In this document: one piece after another, positions 25,405 through 35,980 of the stretch
How the letters are laid out: each line of letters begins with the position of its first letter
Position numbering within the stretch: the first letter of the stretch is position 1
DNA from: Acidipila sp.
Lineage (GTDB): Bacteria; Acidobacteriota; Terriglobia; Acidiferrales; UBA7541
NCBI GenBank assembly: GCA_010365215.1
Contig: JAAFGT010000007.1
Coordinates: forward strand, 1-64,000
Direction: 5' to 3'
DNA length: 64,000 bases
The notes under the pieces: model-generated
Databases searched by the model: none
What the model saw: the letters and a program-made list of their open reading frames with translations, nothing else
What the model was told of the DNA's origin: nothing
Made by a program: the position numbers and the translations under genes

Positions 25405-26847
25405 ATGAGGATTTGTACACGACAAGCCGCTGCACCAAGCCAAAGATTGTCAAAAGCGATTGGCCGGCGCCGGGAAGTTTCTCGCGCGGGCGCGTTCGCT
25501 GTACTGCTCGTGCTCCTTGCATCGCCATTCTCCGCGCAAGCGCAGCAAGCGCAACAACGTTCTCCGATTACGCTTCAGCAGGCGGTAAATATCGCCCTGG
25601 AGAAGAACCCGGAACGCAAAGCGGCGCTCGCCGACACCAAAGCCGCCTCCGCGGATGTGAAATCAGCTCGGGTTTTTCTCCTGCCGCAAGTTACTTTTAC
25701 CGAGACGGCCACACGTGGCAACGACCCGGTGTACGTATTCGGAAGCAAGTTGCGACAGCAGCGCTTTGCCACCACAGACTTCGCGCTGAACGTCTTGAAC
25801 ACTCCGGCTCCACTCGGCAACTTCGCCACACGCTTCGGTGGAACCTGGAACCTGTTTGATTCGTTCGCCAGCTGGCGTGCCGTCAATCGCGCAGAGCGCA
25901 GGAATGAAGCGGCGGCGCATCAGCTGGAACGTACCGACCAGGAGATCATCTACCGCGTTGTGAACTCCTACTACGGTGTGCTGCTGGCAAAGAAACATTT
26001 GGAGATTGCCGAGCAAAGCATGAAGACGGCGGGGTCGATCCTGGACCGCAGCAAAAATCGATTCGAGAGCGGCATCGTCGTGGAAAGCGATTTACTCACC
26101 GCTCGGGTACGGCAGGCGACGCGAAAGCAGGAACTCATTCGCGGCCAGAGTAGCCTGGCATTGGCACGGGCCCAGTTGAGCGCCTCCATGGGCGTCCCCC
26201 TGGAAAATGAATTCGAGCCCGCCGAGGCCCTGGCAGAAAGAAATCTTCCGGTAATCCCGCTTGAGGAAGCCGAGAAAAAAGCAGTCGAGACGCGTCCTGA
26301 CCTGAAACGCATCCGCTCGGAGGAGGCGGCACAGCAACAGAGCGTGGCGATCGCGAAATCATCCTTCGGCCCGCGGGTGAATGCGTTTGGAGGCTGGCAG
26401 GCTGACAATCCAACCTTCGGCGCTGCAGGTGGGAATAACTGGCTAGCGGGAATTGAGCTTCAGTTCGATCTCTTCGACGGCGGAGCCAAGCGGGCTATGC
26501 TTTCCCACGAACGAGCGTTGCAGGAGAAAGTCGCAGCCGTTAGGGAAATGGCCACGGATGCCACTCGCCTCGAAGTCCGTCGCGCCTATTATGACCTGGA
26601 TTCTTTCCGTCAACAGGTCGAAGTGGCTCGCGCAACCATCGCAGCGGCACAGGAAAGCTTGCGCATCAATCAGAACCGCTACGACTCGGGCCTCTCGACG
26701 ATCACCGATCTGCTTGGGGCGGAAGAAAGCGCACGACGCAGCCAGACCGATTATTGGGAGATTCTATATCGCTATCACACCGGATACGCCAACCTGGAGC
26801 TGGTCAGCGGGACTCTAAATCCCCAGTCTGCCGTGGTGGTGCCATGA
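25405..26847 (+). CDS. TolC-family outer-membrane efflux protein
   Basis: A 480-residue outer-membrane channel of an RND tripartite pump. It has a signal peptide (hydrophobic about 29-44, ending AQAQQ) and two OEP repeats with long amphipathic helices: the first begins ITLQQAVNIALEKNPE, the second includes VAIAKSSFGPRVNAFGGW and LRINQNRYDSGLSTITDLL. It starts 9 bp after the second stop of the candidate selenoprotein, and its stop overlaps the next start as ATGA, so the genes form one operon. An N-terminal extension of about 25 residues before the signal core is slightly long; no better start is visible. Confidence 0.92.
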   Translation: MRICTRQAAAPSQRLSKAIGRRREVSRAGAFAVLLVLLASPFSAQAQQAQQRSPITLQQAVNIALEKNPERKAALADTKAASADVKSARVFLLPQVTFTETATRGNDPVYVFGSKLRQQRFATTDFALNVLNTPAPLGNFATRFGGTWNLFDSFASWRAVNRAERRNEAAAHQLERTDQEIIYRVVNSYYGVLLAKKHLEIAEQSMKTAGSILDRSKNRFESGIVVESDLLTARVRQATRKQELIRGQSSLALARAQLSASMGVPLENEFEPAEALAERNLPVIPLEEAEKKAVETRPDLKRIRSEEAAQQQSVAIAKSSFGPRVNAFGGWQADNPTFGAAGGNNWLAGIELQFDLFDGGAKRAMLSHERALQEKVAAVREMATDATRLEVRRAYYDLDSFRQQVEVARATIAAAQESLRINQNRYDSGLSTITDLLGAEESARRSQTDYWEILYRYHTGYANLELVSGTLNPQSAVVVP

Positions 26848-27974
26848 GTCGCACCAAGCAAACAGTCGCAGGGGCTGCTCTGCTGATTGGAATTTTAAGC
26901 GCAGGCCTGTCCGGCTGTTCGAACCAACATCGTACCGAGGTCGCTGCGCCGGAAACGGAGAGCAACGTTGCGGTGATTGTCGCGCACAAGACATTCGTAC
27001 CGGACTGGCTGGAAGCCGTCGGTACAGTACGCGCCGCGCAGTCCAGTCAGATTGCCAGCCAGATGATGGCCAACATTCTCGAGATACGCGCGCGGGAAGG
27101 TGACCGCGTACAGAAGGGTCAGGTGCTCGCGGTCCTCGACGCCGCGCAACCTCGCTCCGCGGTGGACCAGACTACGGCAGCCGCGACGGCCGCGCAAAAA
27201 CAGGTCTCCGCCGCCGATGCCGACTTGGCGCTCGCGGAATCCACTTTGCAGCGATACCAGCAGCTCTACGACAAGAAATCCGTCAGTCCGCAGGAATTTG
27301 ACGAAATCAAAGCCCGCTTCCAGTCGGCCGAAGCGCGGCGCGATATGGCGAGGGCAGGACAGTTACAAACGAATGCAGCGCTCGCTCAAGCCCGAACTTC
27401 GCTTGGTTATTCGCTTATTCGCGCGCCGTTTGCCGGCGTAGTGACGGAAAAAAAGGCCGATGCCGGCGCGCTGGCCTCCCCCGGCATCCCCATCTTCACT
27501 ATCGAAGACACGCGGAGTTACCGGATTGAAGTGACGGTAGATGAGAGTGACATCCGCCTAGCCCACGTGGGGCAGACTGCCCCGGTGACCATTGATGCTC
27601 TGAACAATGCCCAGCTTTCCGGCAAGGTCGTCCAAATCGTTCCGGCTGCCGATTCGGCCAGCCGCAGCTTCCTGGTGAAAGTTGCATTGCCCGCTGATGC
27701 ACGCCTTCGGTCGGGACTTTTCGGGCGCGCGCATTTTGACCGTGGTGAGCGAAACGCGCTGTTAATACCACGCAAGTCCGTAGTGGAGCTCGGACAACTC
27801 CAGGGAGTTTACGTGGTCGACTCCACCCAGATAGCGGGGTTGCGTTACCTCACCCTCGGAGAGAGCACCGGAGAAAACGTCGAGGTCCTCTCCGGGTTAC
27901 AGGACGGAGAGAAACTCGTCGCGGCCCCCGGCGATCATGAATTGGGCGGCAAGCGAATCGAAATACGGCCATGA
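26844..27974 (+). CDS. RND efflux periplasmic adaptor (HlyD/AcrA-type) lipoprotein
   Basis: A 376-residue membrane-fusion protein. The N-terminus has a lipoprotein signal (hydrophobic stretch then LSGCSNQ), so it is probably lipid-anchored at the inner membrane. A lipoyl/barrel-sandwich domain ([22 protein letters not shown]), a helical hairpin (about 110-175) and [20 protein letters not shown] follow, then beta-barrel and membrane-proximal domains. The start overlaps the tolC stop (ATGA), and its own stop overlaps the RND pump start. It links the pump to TolC. Confidence 0.93.
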   Translation: MSRTKQTVAGAALLIGILSAGLSGCSNQHRTEVAAPETESNVAVIVAHKTFVPDWLEAVGTVRAAQSSQIASQMMANILEIRAREGDRVQKGQVLAVLDAAQPRSAVDQTTAAATAAQKQVSAADADLALAESTLQRYQQLYDKKSVSPQEFDEIKARFQSAEARRDMARAGQLQTNAALAQARTSLGYSLIRAPFAGVVTEKKADAGALASPGIPIFTIEDTRSYRIEVTVDESDIRLAHVGQTAPVTIDALNNAQLSGKVVQIVPAADSASRSFLVKVALPADARLRSGLFGRAHFDRGERNALLIPRKSVVELGQLQGVYVVDSTQIAGLRYLTLGESTGENVEVLSGLQDGEKLVAAPGDHELGGKRIEIRP

Positions 27975-30900
27975 GCGACACACCGGCCAAACAGATCGGC
28001 CCAGTTCGCGTCCCGCGACTGGCCGGGCGCATTGCGCACATCTTCATTCAGTCCAAGCTGACGCCGCTGGTAATTGTTGGCGCGCTCCTCCTCGGAGCTT
28101 TTAGCATCCTGCAGACGCCGCGCGAGGAAGAGCCGCAGATTATCGTTCCCATGCTGGACGTCCTCGTCCAGATGCCCGGAGCGTCCGCCGAAGAAGTAAC
28201 CCAACGCGCCACTGTGCCCATGGAAAAATTGATCCGCGAAATACCGGGCGTGGAGTACATCTACTCCATTAGCCACCCCGGGCTGAGCATGCTGATCGTC
28301 CGGTTCTATGTTGGCACCAGGGAAGAGGACGCGATCGTCAAGACCTACAACAAGCTTTATTCGAACTTTGACCGGATTCCACAGGGAGTTTCACAGCCCA
28401 TCATCAAGGTGCGTTCGATTGATGATGTGCCGATTCTCGCTCTGACGCTGTGGGGAAAAAATTACAGCTCTTACCAGTTGCGCCGTATCGCCGGTGAACT
28501 GGAGCATTCTCTGAAGCAGTCGGATGACGTTTCCGAGACCACCCTCATCGGCGGACAGCCGCGTAAGTTACGCGTGGTTCTGGATACGCAGCGTCTTGCT
28601 GCTTACGCCCTCACTCCGGGCTCCGTTGTCGCGCAACTCGGGGCCGCGAATACACGCCGGCTAGCCGGTAGTTTTGCTCGCGATAACCAGGAGTTCCAGG
28701 TCGAGGCTGGCAACTTCTTCACCCGTCCGGAGGACCTCCAACACGTCGTCGTGGGGGTTCACGCAGGTCGCCCGGTCTACCTCCATGACGTGGTTGACAA
28801 GATCGAGGACGGCCCGGCGGAACCAGAGAATTACGTCATGTTCGCGAGCGCCCAGGGAACCACGGGGGGTGTGACCCATCCAGCCTATCCGGCGGTCACC
28901 ATTACCGCGGCCAAACGCAGGGGTGCCAACGCCACACTCATTGCTGAGAATGTTCTGCGCCACGTCGCCTCCCTTCGCGGCAATACGCTACCAAACGATT
29001 TGAACGTCACCGTGACGCGCAACTATGGTGAGACGGCCAAGGACAAATCCAACGAACTCCTCAAGCATCTTTTCATTGCCACGCTTTCCGTCACGTTGCT
29101 TATCGCCCTGGCGCTGGGCTGGCGTGAATCGGGAGTGGTCTTGTTGGCCATCCCGGTAACTCTCGCTCTGACTCTGGCTATTTTCTACCTCTACGGGTAC
29201 ACGCTGAACCGCGTAACGCTTTTCGCCCTGATCTTTTCCATCGGCATCCTGGTGGACGATGCCATCGTGGTGGTGGAGAACATCGTGCGCCATTTCCGGC
29301 TGCCCGAAAATCGCGGGCGGCCACTCGCCGACGTCACCGTAGAGGCCGTCGACGAAGTCGGCAACCCCACGATCCTTGCCACCTTTGCGGTGATCGCGGC
29401 GATCCTCCCCATGGCGTTTGTGCGCGGGCTGATGGGCCCTTACATGCGGCCCATCCCGGTCGGCGCTTCTTCGGCCATGATGTTTTCGCTGGTTGTGGCC
29501 TTTGTGGTTTCACCCTGGGCGGCGTTGCGGTTGCTGCGTCATTACGCCGATCGCCCCGACTCCGGGCACGAGGCGGAAAGCTGGACCACGCGGCTATACC
29601 GCCGGCTGATGAACCCGCTGATTCAGAATGCATCGTGGCGGTGGTCCTTCCTGGGCGGTGTAGTGGTGCTGCTGCTGGCAGCGGTGGCCTTTGTCCCGCT
29701 CAAATGGGTGCAGGTCAAGATGCTCCCCTTCGACAACAAAAGCGAGTTCCAGGTAATCGTCGACATGCCCGACGGAACTCCGCTGGAGCAGACCACTCGC
29801 GTGGCCCAGGCTTTGGGTAATTACCTCGGCCAGCAACCCGAGGTGATCAATTACCAAATCTACTCCGGTACCTCGGGTCCCTATAACTTCAACGGGCTGG
29901 TGCGGCATTACTTTCTGCGCAGCCAACCCAACCAGGCCGACATCCAGGTAAATCTTCTCTCGCTGGACCAGCGCAACGCGCAGAGCCATGAAATCGCCCG
30001 CAGATTCCGTCCGGAGCTCGACAAGATTGCTGCTCCCTTCGGCGCCCGAATAAAAGTGGCCGAAGTTCCGCCGGGTCCCCCAGTGCTGGAAACTCTTGTA
30101 GCCGAAGTCTACGGGCCGGACTACAAAGGCCAGACTGAACTCGCGGCGAAAATAAAAAAAGTTTTCCAGGAGACTCCCGGAGTGGTGGACGTCGACTGGT
30201 ACGTCGAAGATCCGCAGATCAAGTACGAAATGAAAGTGGACCTCGACAAGGCTGCGCTGCAAGGAGTATCAGCGGCGGAAGTCACCCGCACGGTCGAGAT
30301 AGGTTTGCGCGGGGCCACGGCGGGACTCTTGCACGACCCCGCATCTCGGGAAGATGTTCCCATCGAGGTTCGCCTCTCTCGCTCGGCCCGCTCAGGCATC
30401 GACGACCTCGGAAACCTGAAGCTGCCTGCAGCTTCCGGCGGCCAAGTCTCACTGCGTGAGATTACCAACGTCCGCAAGACCATCATCGATACCAGCATCT
30501 ACCGCAAAAACTTGCGGCCCGTGGTCTATGTTACCGGGGACGTCGCCGGCGAGATAGAAAGCCCGGTGTACGCCATTCTCAAGATGAGCGATGCGATTGA
30601 CAAAATCCCATTGCCCCAAGGCTATCGCCTGCAGCAATATTCCGGCACGGCGCTACCCGACCGCACCGACCGCCTCTCCATGAAGTGGGACGGCGAATGG
30701 CACATCACCGTCGAGGTCTTTCGCGACTTGGGCTTGGCCTTCGCTGCGGTGTTGGTGCTGATCTACGTGCTGGTGGTGGGATGGTTTGGATCATTTAAGA
30801 CGCCGCTGGTGATCATGGCTCCGATTCCGCTGACGCTTGTGGGCATTTTGCCGGCGCACGCGCTGATGGGAGCGTTTTTTACCGCGACCTCGATGATCGG

Positions 30901-31243
30901 CTTCATCGCCGGTGCGGGCATCATTGTCCGGAATTCGATTATCCTCGTGGACTTTATCGAGTTACGCCGCTCGCACGGAATGTCCCTGCAAGAAGCCGTG
31001 GTCGATGCCGGAGCCGTGCGCTTCCGTCCCATGTTGCTGACCGCAGCGGCTGTCGTCGTGGGTGCCAGCGTGATTTTGTTCGATCCTATTTTCCAAGGGC
31101 TGGCTATTTCGCTGATGGCAGGAGAGGTTGCTTCCACCGTGCTTTCTCGCATGACCGTTCCGGTTCTTTATTACCTGAGTGAACGCGGCGGTGAAAGCGC
31201 GCTCCCGGCCATGGACCCAAATTTCGTGCCCGGGGCGCATTAA
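27971..31243 (+). CDS. RND-family inner-membrane efflux pump
   Basis: A 1090-residue AcrB/MdtB-type transporter, slightly longer than the usual ~1040. It has 12 predicted helices with two large periplasmic loops. The proton-relay Asp pair is in [19 protein letters not shown] (TM4). The first loop begins [21 protein letters not shown], the second [21 protein letters not shown]. Substrate cannot be told; the lack of CusA-type Met triplets argues against copper/silver. Control by an ArsR protein beside a persulfide enzyme suggests a thiol- or sulfur-related or metalloid toxicant (inference). Confidence 0.93.
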   Translation: MSDTPAKQIGPVRVPRLAGRIAHIFIQSKLTPLVIVGALLLGAFSILQTPREEEPQIIVPMLDVLVQMPGASAEEVTQRATVPMEKLIREIPGVEYIYSISHPGLSMLIVRFYVGTREEDAIVKTYNKLYSNFDRIPQGVSQPIIKVRSIDDVPILALTLWGKNYSSYQLRRIAGELEHSLKQSDDVSETTLIGGQPRKLRVVLDTQRLAAYALTPGSVVAQLGAANTRRLAGSFARDNQEFQVEAGNFFTRPEDLQHVVVGVHAGRPVYLHDVVDKIEDGPAEPENYVMFASAQGTTGGVTHPAYPAVTITAAKRRGANATLIAENVLRHVASLRGNTLPNDLNVTVTRNYGETAKDKSNELLKHLFIATLSVTLLIALALGWRESGVVLLAIPVTLALTLAIFYLYGYTLNRVTLFALIFSIGILVDDAIVVVENIVRHFRLPENRGRPLADVTVEAVDEVGNPTILATFAVIAAILPMAFVRGLMGPYMRPIPVGASSAMMFSLVVAFVVSPWAALRLLRHYADRPDSGHEAESWTTRLYRRLMNPLIQNASWRWSFLGGVVVLLLAAVAFVPLKWVQVKMLPFDNKSEFQVIVDMPDGTPLEQTTRVAQALGNYLGQQPEVINYQIYSGTSGPYNFNGLVRHYFLRSQPNQADIQVNLLSLDQRNAQSHEIARRFRPELDKIAAPFGARIKVAEVPPGPPVLETLVAEVYGPDYKGQTELAAKIKKVFQETPGVVDVDWYVEDPQIKYEMKVDLDKAALQGVSAAEVTRTVEIGLRGATAGLLHDPASREDVPIEVRLSRSARSGIDDLGNLKLPAASGGQVSLREITNVRKTIIDTSIYRKNLRPVVYVTGDVAGEIESPVYAILKMSDAIDKIPLPQGYRLQQYSGTALPDRTDRLSMKWDGEWHITVEVFRDLGLAFAAVLVLIYVLVVGWFGSFKTPLVIMAPIPLTLVGILPAHALMGAFFTATSMIGFIAGAGIIVRNSIILVDFIELRRSHGMSLQEAVVDAGAVRFRPMLLTAAAVVVGASVILFDPIFQGLAISLMAGEVASTVLSRMTVPVLYYLSERGGESALPAMDPNFVPGAH

Positions 31244-31258
31244 AGAGGAGGCATTACC

Positions 31259-31447
31259 ATGACGTTAGACCGTTACATCAGACTTATCGCAGGCGCTTTT
31301 GTCCTGGTTTCATTGGCGTTGGGATACTGGTTGAATCCAACCTGGTTTCTCTTTACGGCCTTCGTCGGGCTGAATCTGTTCCAGTCCGCTTTTACCAACT
31401 GGTGTCCGATGATGACCATCCTTCACAAAGCAGGGGTGAAGGCCTAG
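31259..31447 (+). CDS. DUF2892 (YgaP-like transmembrane) small protein
   Basis: A 62-residue inner-membrane protein with GAGGAGG 7 nt before the start, 15 bp after the RND pump. It has two hydrophobic segments (IRLIAGAFVLVSLALGYW and TAFVGLNLFQSAF) and the signature FTNWCPMM with one Cys. This DUF2892 pattern is found alone or fused to rhodanese domains as in YgaP. Its place at the end of an operon divergent from a rhodanese-containing persulfide enzyme fits a sulfane-sulfur link. Confidence 0.9.
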   Translation: MTLDRYIRLIAGAFVLVSLALGYWLNPTWFLFTAFVGLNLFQSAFTNWCPMMTILHKAGVKA

Positions 31448-31577
31448 CCCTTTCATCAGTCGGTAGTAACTTTTGCGCCGGTTAATGCGCGGCGTGGGGC
31501 AGGCATAAAGAGCTTGGCGCCGGTGGTAGGTTTTTCGAAGTGTTTCCTAATTCGGTGGCAGCGAACCCTGCCGCCCG

Positions 31578-32486
31578 TCAAATTGCGTCGCCCCGCCTGT
31601 ACGAGGGCGCCGCCAGTGGCGCAAAGAGCCCGGACTTCAGCATCAGCATCATCACCGTAAAGTCCCCAGTGAGCTCGCACCCTGCGATCAGCACCACTAA
31701 AACGGGGGAATGCACATTGGCGTGCAAGATCGAAAGGAGTAACGTGGCCGCCAGCCCCACCAGCAGCACGAGTCCGAAGAAAGCCCGCGCGTAAGTTCCA
31801 CGGAGCCATTCCCGCAGAGTTTCCCGGGCGGCCGGAAGTGACCGGCTCATCCGGTAAAAATAAATTGCTAAAAGGAAAAGATTGGCTACGAGCAAGCCAT
31901 GCTCCAGCGCTTCGAGACCCGCGGGAGGAATTTCACCGCGCAGATCGCGAATGGTCAGTGACAGCGTGATGCCTCCGAGCGAGGCGTACATGAACAACAA
32001 GAGCGGCAGCAGGAGTGTTCGCCAGAAGGCTAGGCCCGCGGAAGATCTCATGACAAAACCGTCGTAACCCGCGATGAACACTGCGCAAGCCGCAGCCACC
32101 CCAAAATTTATATTGGCGGCTGACTTCGAAAGATGGATCCACGGTGCGTGCGCTTGCAGCAGGATGCTGATAAATCCAGTGGCCATAAAAACGCCCATGG
32201 CCCATATTCCGCGGGCAATCCACGAGCGGTCCGGCCGTCGGGCGGCCGCCAGAAAGCGCTCCGGCCGGCCGAGAAAAAGCATATGCGCGCTGTTCTTGCC
32301 CACGACCACGATCAGAAAACCCGCAATCATTCCCGCCACGTGGCCAGTGAGCAGCGACACCAGGAATAATCCTCCGCCGAGGCCGCCCAGGAAAAAAGCG
32401 GTTCCGATGAGCCAGTTCCAGTACCTCTGGCGGTGATATCCAACTGCGAATCGGTGTGGTGCAATCAACAACTCTCGTGTGGCCAT
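31578..32486 (-). CDS. NrfD/PsrC-type membrane subunit of a molybdoenzyme
   Basis: A 302-residue integral membrane protein with eight hydrophobic segments. NrfD/PsrC family traits are YWNWLIGTAFFLGGLGGGLFL, LGRPERFLAA and an early Gly-rich helix. Such subunits anchor an iron-sulfur/molybdopterin pair and exchange electrons with quinone. It is the last gene of the operon, 36 bp after the FeS subunit. It lacks haem-b His pairs of the FdnI type, supporting NrfD. Confidence 0.9.
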   Translation of the reverse strand: MATRELLIAPHRFAVGYHRQRYWNWLIGTAFFLGGLGGGLFLVSLLTGHVAGMIAGFLIVVVGKNSAHMLFLGRPERFLAAARRPDRSWIARGIWAMGVFMATGFISILLQAHAPWIHLSKSAANINFGVAAACAVFIAGYDGFVMRSSAGLAFWRTLLLPLLLFMYASLGGITLSLTIRDLRGEIPPAGLEALEHGLLVANLFLLAIYFYRMSRSLPAARETLREWLRGTYARAFFGLVLLVGLAATLLLSILHANVHSPVLVVLIAGCELTGDFTVMMLMLKSGLFAPLAAPSYRRGDAI

Positions 32487-32522
32487 ACTTTTTCTCCGTT
32501 CGATTACCGGAAGATTCGCGGG

Positions 32523-33137
32523 CTACGCGTCAAGATAGTAGACGTTCGGTTTCGTCTCGTACTCCGGCAGCAACGTCCAGCCCTTCCTTTCCTTCACCAG
32601 ACGCTGCAATTTGCCGTCTTCCTCCTCCCAATCGCCAAAAATGCGCGCATCGGTGGGGCAGGTCACCACGCAAGCCGGCTCCAAACCCTGATCCACACGG
32701 TGCGCGCAGAGCGTGCACTTGATGTTGGTTCCTTCGTCGAAGTCGGCGAACTTAATGGCTTCCATCGGACTGATTCCCTCACTGTTATATCCGTGCTCCA
32801 GCAGGCCGTGCTCGATGTAGTGGCGGTTCATGTAAGGGCAGGCCAGGTTGCAGGCGCGGCACCCGATGCACATATTGTGGTCCACCATCACAATGCCGTC
32901 GGGACGGATGTAGGTCGCTCCTGTGGGGCAGACCGCGGCGCACGGCGCATCCGAGCAATGATTGCACAGGGTGGGGAGGAAGGTGCGCGTGCTGTTGGGA
33001 TAGGTTCCCACCTCCTCAGTAATGACGCGCGAGAAGCTGATGCCTTCGGGTGTGCCGTTTTCTTGCTTGCAGGCCAGCGTGCACGCATTGCAGCCGATGC
33101 AGCGTTTGAGATCAATTACCATCCCCAGTCGGGCCAT
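32523..33137 (-). CDS. 4Fe-4S dicluster electron-transfer subunit (PsrB/NrfC/DmsB type)
   Basis: A 204-residue ferredoxin-like protein with four Cys clusters: CIGCNACTLAC near the N-terminus, CNHCSDAPCAAVCPTGA, CIGCRACNLACPY and a C-terminal group CTLC...CVVTCPTDA. This is the standard four [4Fe-4S] wire between a molybdopterin catalytic subunit and a membrane anchor. It carries no signal peptide, as expected for a partner subunit. It sits between the MoaD-like gene and the NrfD gene. Confidence 0.95.
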   Translation of the reverse strand: MARLGMVIDLKRCIGCNACTLACKQENGTPEGISFSRVITEEVGTYPNSTRTFLPTLCNHCSDAPCAAVCPTGATYIRPDGIVMVDHNMCIGCRACNLACPYMNRHYIEHGLLEHGYNSEGISPMEAIKFADFDEGTNIKCTLCAHRVDQGLEPACVVTCPTDARIFGDWEEEDGKLQRLVKERKGWTLLPEYETKPNVYYLDA

Positions 33138-33163
33138 CCACGCACCTCACAAAGTGACCTCGG

Positions 33164-33451
33164 CTAACCGCCGGCCAGGTGACGAATAATCGCCATGGTG
33201 ACGACTTGTTCGTCTCCGTGCAGCTGCCTGTCCAATTGATCTGCTTTCAAGCTCAATCCATCCACTACGATTGCAAAGTCCGACCGCAATTTGCCGTTGC
33301 ACACCAGGCGTTCGTAGAGGCAGCTGCCGTCTAGTGTAGGCAACTGGCGCAGCAGGTCGGCCACCGTGCCGCCTTCAAATTTCACCGTGCTGCGGCTGAA
33401 CCCCAGCATCTTGCGGGTGGCTCCCAGGGCAGCGACATTGGCTATTGGCAT
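33164..33451 (-). CDS. MoaD/ThiS-family sulfur carrier protein
   Basis: A 95-residue ubiquitin-like protein ending in the diagnostic di-glycine (RHLAGG), which is adenylated and thiocarboxylated to deliver sulfur. FEGGTVADLLRQLP and HGDEQVVTM agree with the MoaD/ThiS beta-grasp fold. Its position, 4 bp after the molybdopterin catalytic gene and before the FeS subunit, suggests a MoaD-like protein dedicated to the cofactor of this enzyme. No MoaE or ThiF-like partner is in the window, so it must borrow one. A different sulfur-transfer role is possible. Confidence 0.85.
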   Translation of the reverse strand: MPIANVAALGATRKMLGFSRSTVKFEGGTVADLLRQLPTLDGSCLYERLVCNGKLRSDFAIVVDGLSLKADQLDRQLHGDEQVVTMAIIRHLAGG

Positions 33452-33455
33452 GGCG

Positions 33456-35969
33456 TTACCTTTTCACGCGCTCGACGCGCACACGCGCCGTGGACTCCAG
33501 TCCGCCGGTCGCGCTGTCGGTATATTTCATAGACCCGGTCAGCAGCCGGTTGAAATGTGTTCCCCGCAGCTTCACTTGTTTGTTGGTTACGACGTCCCGG
33601 GTGATGGCATTGCTCACGCCGAACACCTGGGGATGGATACCCTCGACCACCTGCACCGGCCCTTCGATGCTTCCGCCCGGTGAAGTCAGGCGAATGGGGT
33701 CACCCGTCTTGAATCCCAATTTCCCCGCGGTGACGGAATTGATCAGGATCCCTCCGTGAATGGGATCCTTCTCGCTGACCTCCGTAAGCCACGGCATGAC
33801 CATGGTGTCGGCAAACGTGTGCAGGCTTTCTTTGAAGGTGATGGCGTAAAATTCGTACCCCGCCTTGCCGTCTTCTATGACCTGCGAGTTCTTCCAGAAG
33901 GGAAGCGGCTTGTAGTTATCGAGCGGCCAGTCCTGGAGTCCCACCTCGGCAAACTTTTGCCGCATCTCGTCGCCAGTACGCTTGATGAACTCGAAATAGA
34001 AGGGGATGCGCAAGCTGCCGTAAGCCAAGTAGGTTTCTTCCGGGGTGCGATAGCGCACCGCGTGCCCGTGCTCCTTGAACCACTCCAGTCCCTTTTCTTC
34101 CCCGTAGATGCTGCGGGCGTAGCGGTCCCAAAATTCGTCGACGCTGTGACGCTTTTCCGGCTCGAGCAGATACTGGGGCTTGGCCGTAAATCCGCAGACC
34201 ACATTTAAAAGATCATTCCAGTCATCACGAAAACCCAGCCGCTCGGATAATTCGGTGAGGATGTCGTAGGGGTCGCGGGTGTCGCCGAGAGGTTTGACCA
34301 CCGGTTGGCGCAAAGAGTGGCCGGTTACGGCGGGCGGCTCCAGGCAGTTGAGCAGCGTGGATTCGAGGAAGGTCTGGTCCGGCAGGAACACATCGGCCCA
34401 CTGCGTAGATTCGGTCTCCTGAATCTCAATAGCCACCACGAACTTCATTTGCTGGAAGATTTCCTCGATCTTGTCGGTCTCCGGCATGTTCCACCAGGGG
34501 TTGGAGTGGTAGATCAGCATGGCCTCCGGACGGTAATCCAGGCCGAAGCGCTCCGGGTTCAGCAGCGTTTCCGCATTCAGGTGGCCGGCGTCGAACCCGA
34601 TGGGGAACCACTCCATTAAATGGCTGGAATCCGGCGGGTACTTGAACGGCGGCGCGGGATGGAGTTGATGCGGTTCGGGCTTCAGCATGCCGTCTTCGCC
34701 TGGGCTGACGAAGAAACCGCGGTGATCGAGGGGCACGCCGAGATGGCCGCCGGGAACGTCGATGTTCCCCACCAGCATGTTGAAAAGCTTGAAGGTCATG
34801 TTGTCAAACAGGCCGTTGCCGTGCGATTGCGAGCCGCGGTAGTAATTGAGCGCGGCGGGACGATAAGGATAGGTCTTGCCCTCGATCTCCATCGTCGCGC
34901 CAATCTGCGCGGCGTCCACAAACTCCTTCGCAATTTTCCGGATGGTGGAGGCTGGTACAGTAGTGACTTCGGCCATCTTCTCGGGTGTGTTTTCCAGCAG
35001 GATGTCTTTCCACACCTGGAAGCCAGTGCGGAGTTTTATCCCCTGGTGGGAAAATGTTCCTTCGAGCGCCATGGATCCAGAGGGAGCCTCATCCCAGGCA
35101 TGCGGGGCATTTGCCTTCAAGTCCCAAACCTGGACTTTGCCGCTGGCATCCCGCACGTAATCGCCATCCTCCTTCACCAGATACGGCGCGTTGGTGTGGT
35201 CGCGGAGAAAGTCGCGGTCGTAGCGGCCCAGTTCGTGGATGAGCACATGCGCCATACCGAGGACGAAGGCGCGATCCGTGCCGGGAATAATCGGGATCCA
35301 CTCATCCGCTTTTGCCGAGGCCACGGAGCAGCGCGGGTCCAGCGACACCACTTTCATGCCGCGCATGCGCGCGTCGGCCATGCGCTTGGCGCTACCGGAA
35401 AGGTGCAGGTGGGAGGAGAATCCGTCGCCGGAGCCGATTTGAATCCAGTAGTTGCAATATTCGTAGTCGTTGATGGCGGCGAAGGACCCGTCCACGCACC
35501 CGTTTACTGGATGATAGGAACCGCCGCAGTAATTTCCCAGCGAAGTAAAAAAATTCGGTGAGCCGAAAACAGCGGGCCAGCCCCAGAAGAGAATTCGCTG
35601 GAAATCGCCGAGAGCACAGAGCAGCTTGCGGGGATCGTCCCGGCGCACTTTACCCAACTCCCGCGCAACAATCTCGTACGCTTCGTCCCAGCTGATCCGC
35701 ACCCATCGCGGATCCTCATGGAGACCTTTCTTGGGGTTGGTGCGCTTCATGGGGTGGAGCACGCGAGTGGAATCGTAAAGGCGGGCCAGGCCGGCGTTGC
35801 CTTTCGGGCAGAGCTTGCCGAGGTTGTCGGGGTTGGTGGGGTCGCCTTCGATTTTCAGCGCCACACCGTTTTCGACATACACTTTAATCCCGCAGCCGTG
35901 CAGGCACATGCCGCAGGTGCTCGGTATCCAACGACCTTGGCTCCGAGTCGCGGTCCTGGTGGTCGCCAT
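33456..35969 (-). CDS. Molybdopterin oxidoreductase catalytic subunit (DMSO-reductase family)
   Basis: An 837-residue Mo/W-bisMGD enzyme. The N-terminal Fe4S4 site is CGMCLHGC...LCPKG (Cys19, Cys22, Cys26, Cys54). Molybdopterin-binding blocks include YRGSQSHGNG, FNMLVGNIDVPGG and, near the C-terminus, GVSNAITRDVVTNKQVKL. A Cys in LGNYCGGSYH (Cys148) is the candidate metal ligand. No twin-arginine signal is present (MATTRTATRSQGRW), unlike PsrA/PhsA, so the subunit probably faces the cytoplasm. It starts 11 bp after the Rrf2 stop with GGAGAG upstream and heads a catalytic-MoaD-FeS-NrfD operon. Substrate is not certain; sulfur-compound, arsenic or organic-substrate oxidoreductases share this layout. 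Confidence 0.93.
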   Translation of the reverse strand: MATTRTATRSQGRWIPSTCGMCLHGCGIKVYVENGVALKIEGDPTNPDNLGKLCPKGNAGLARLYDSTRVLHPMKRTNPKKGLHEDPRWVRISWDEAYEIVARELGKVRRDDPRKLLCALGDFQRILFWGWPAVFGSPNFFTSLGNYCGGSYHPVNGCVDGSFAAINDYEYCNYWIQIGSGDGFSSHLHLSGSAKRMADARMRGMKVVSLDPRCSVASAKADEWIPIIPGTDRAFVLGMAHVLIHELGRYDRDFLRDHTNAPYLVKEDGDYVRDASGKVQVWDLKANAPHAWDEAPSGSMALEGTFSHQGIKLRTGFQVWKDILLENTPEKMAEVTTVPASTIRKIAKEFVDAAQIGATMEIEGKTYPYRPAALNYYRGSQSHGNGLFDNMTFKLFNMLVGNIDVPGGHLGVPLDHRGFFVSPGEDGMLKPEPHQLHPAPPFKYPPDSSHLMEWFPIGFDAGHLNAETLLNPERFGLDYRPEAMLIYHSNPWWNMPETDKIEEIFQQMKFVVAIEIQETESTQWADVFLPDQTFLESTLLNCLEPPAVTGHSLRQPVVKPLGDTRDPYDILTELSERLGFRDDWNDLLNVVCGFTAKPQYLLEPEKRHSVDEFWDRYARSIYGEEKGLEWFKEHGHAVRYRTPEETYLAYGSLRIPFYFEFIKRTGDEMRQKFAEVGLQDWPLDNYKPLPFWKNSQVIEDGKAGYEFYAITFKESLHTFADTMVMPWLTEVSEKDPIHGGILINSVTAGKLGFKTGDPIRLTSPGGSIEGPVQVVEGIHPQVFGVSNAITRDVVTNKQVKLRGTHFNRLLTGSMKYTDSATGGLESTARVRVERVKR

Positions 35970-35980
35970 CGTTGCTCTCC

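Noticed and set aside
33456-35969. Selenocysteine in the molybdopterin enzyme
   Set aside because: The frame has no internal TGA. The likely metal ligand is Cys148.
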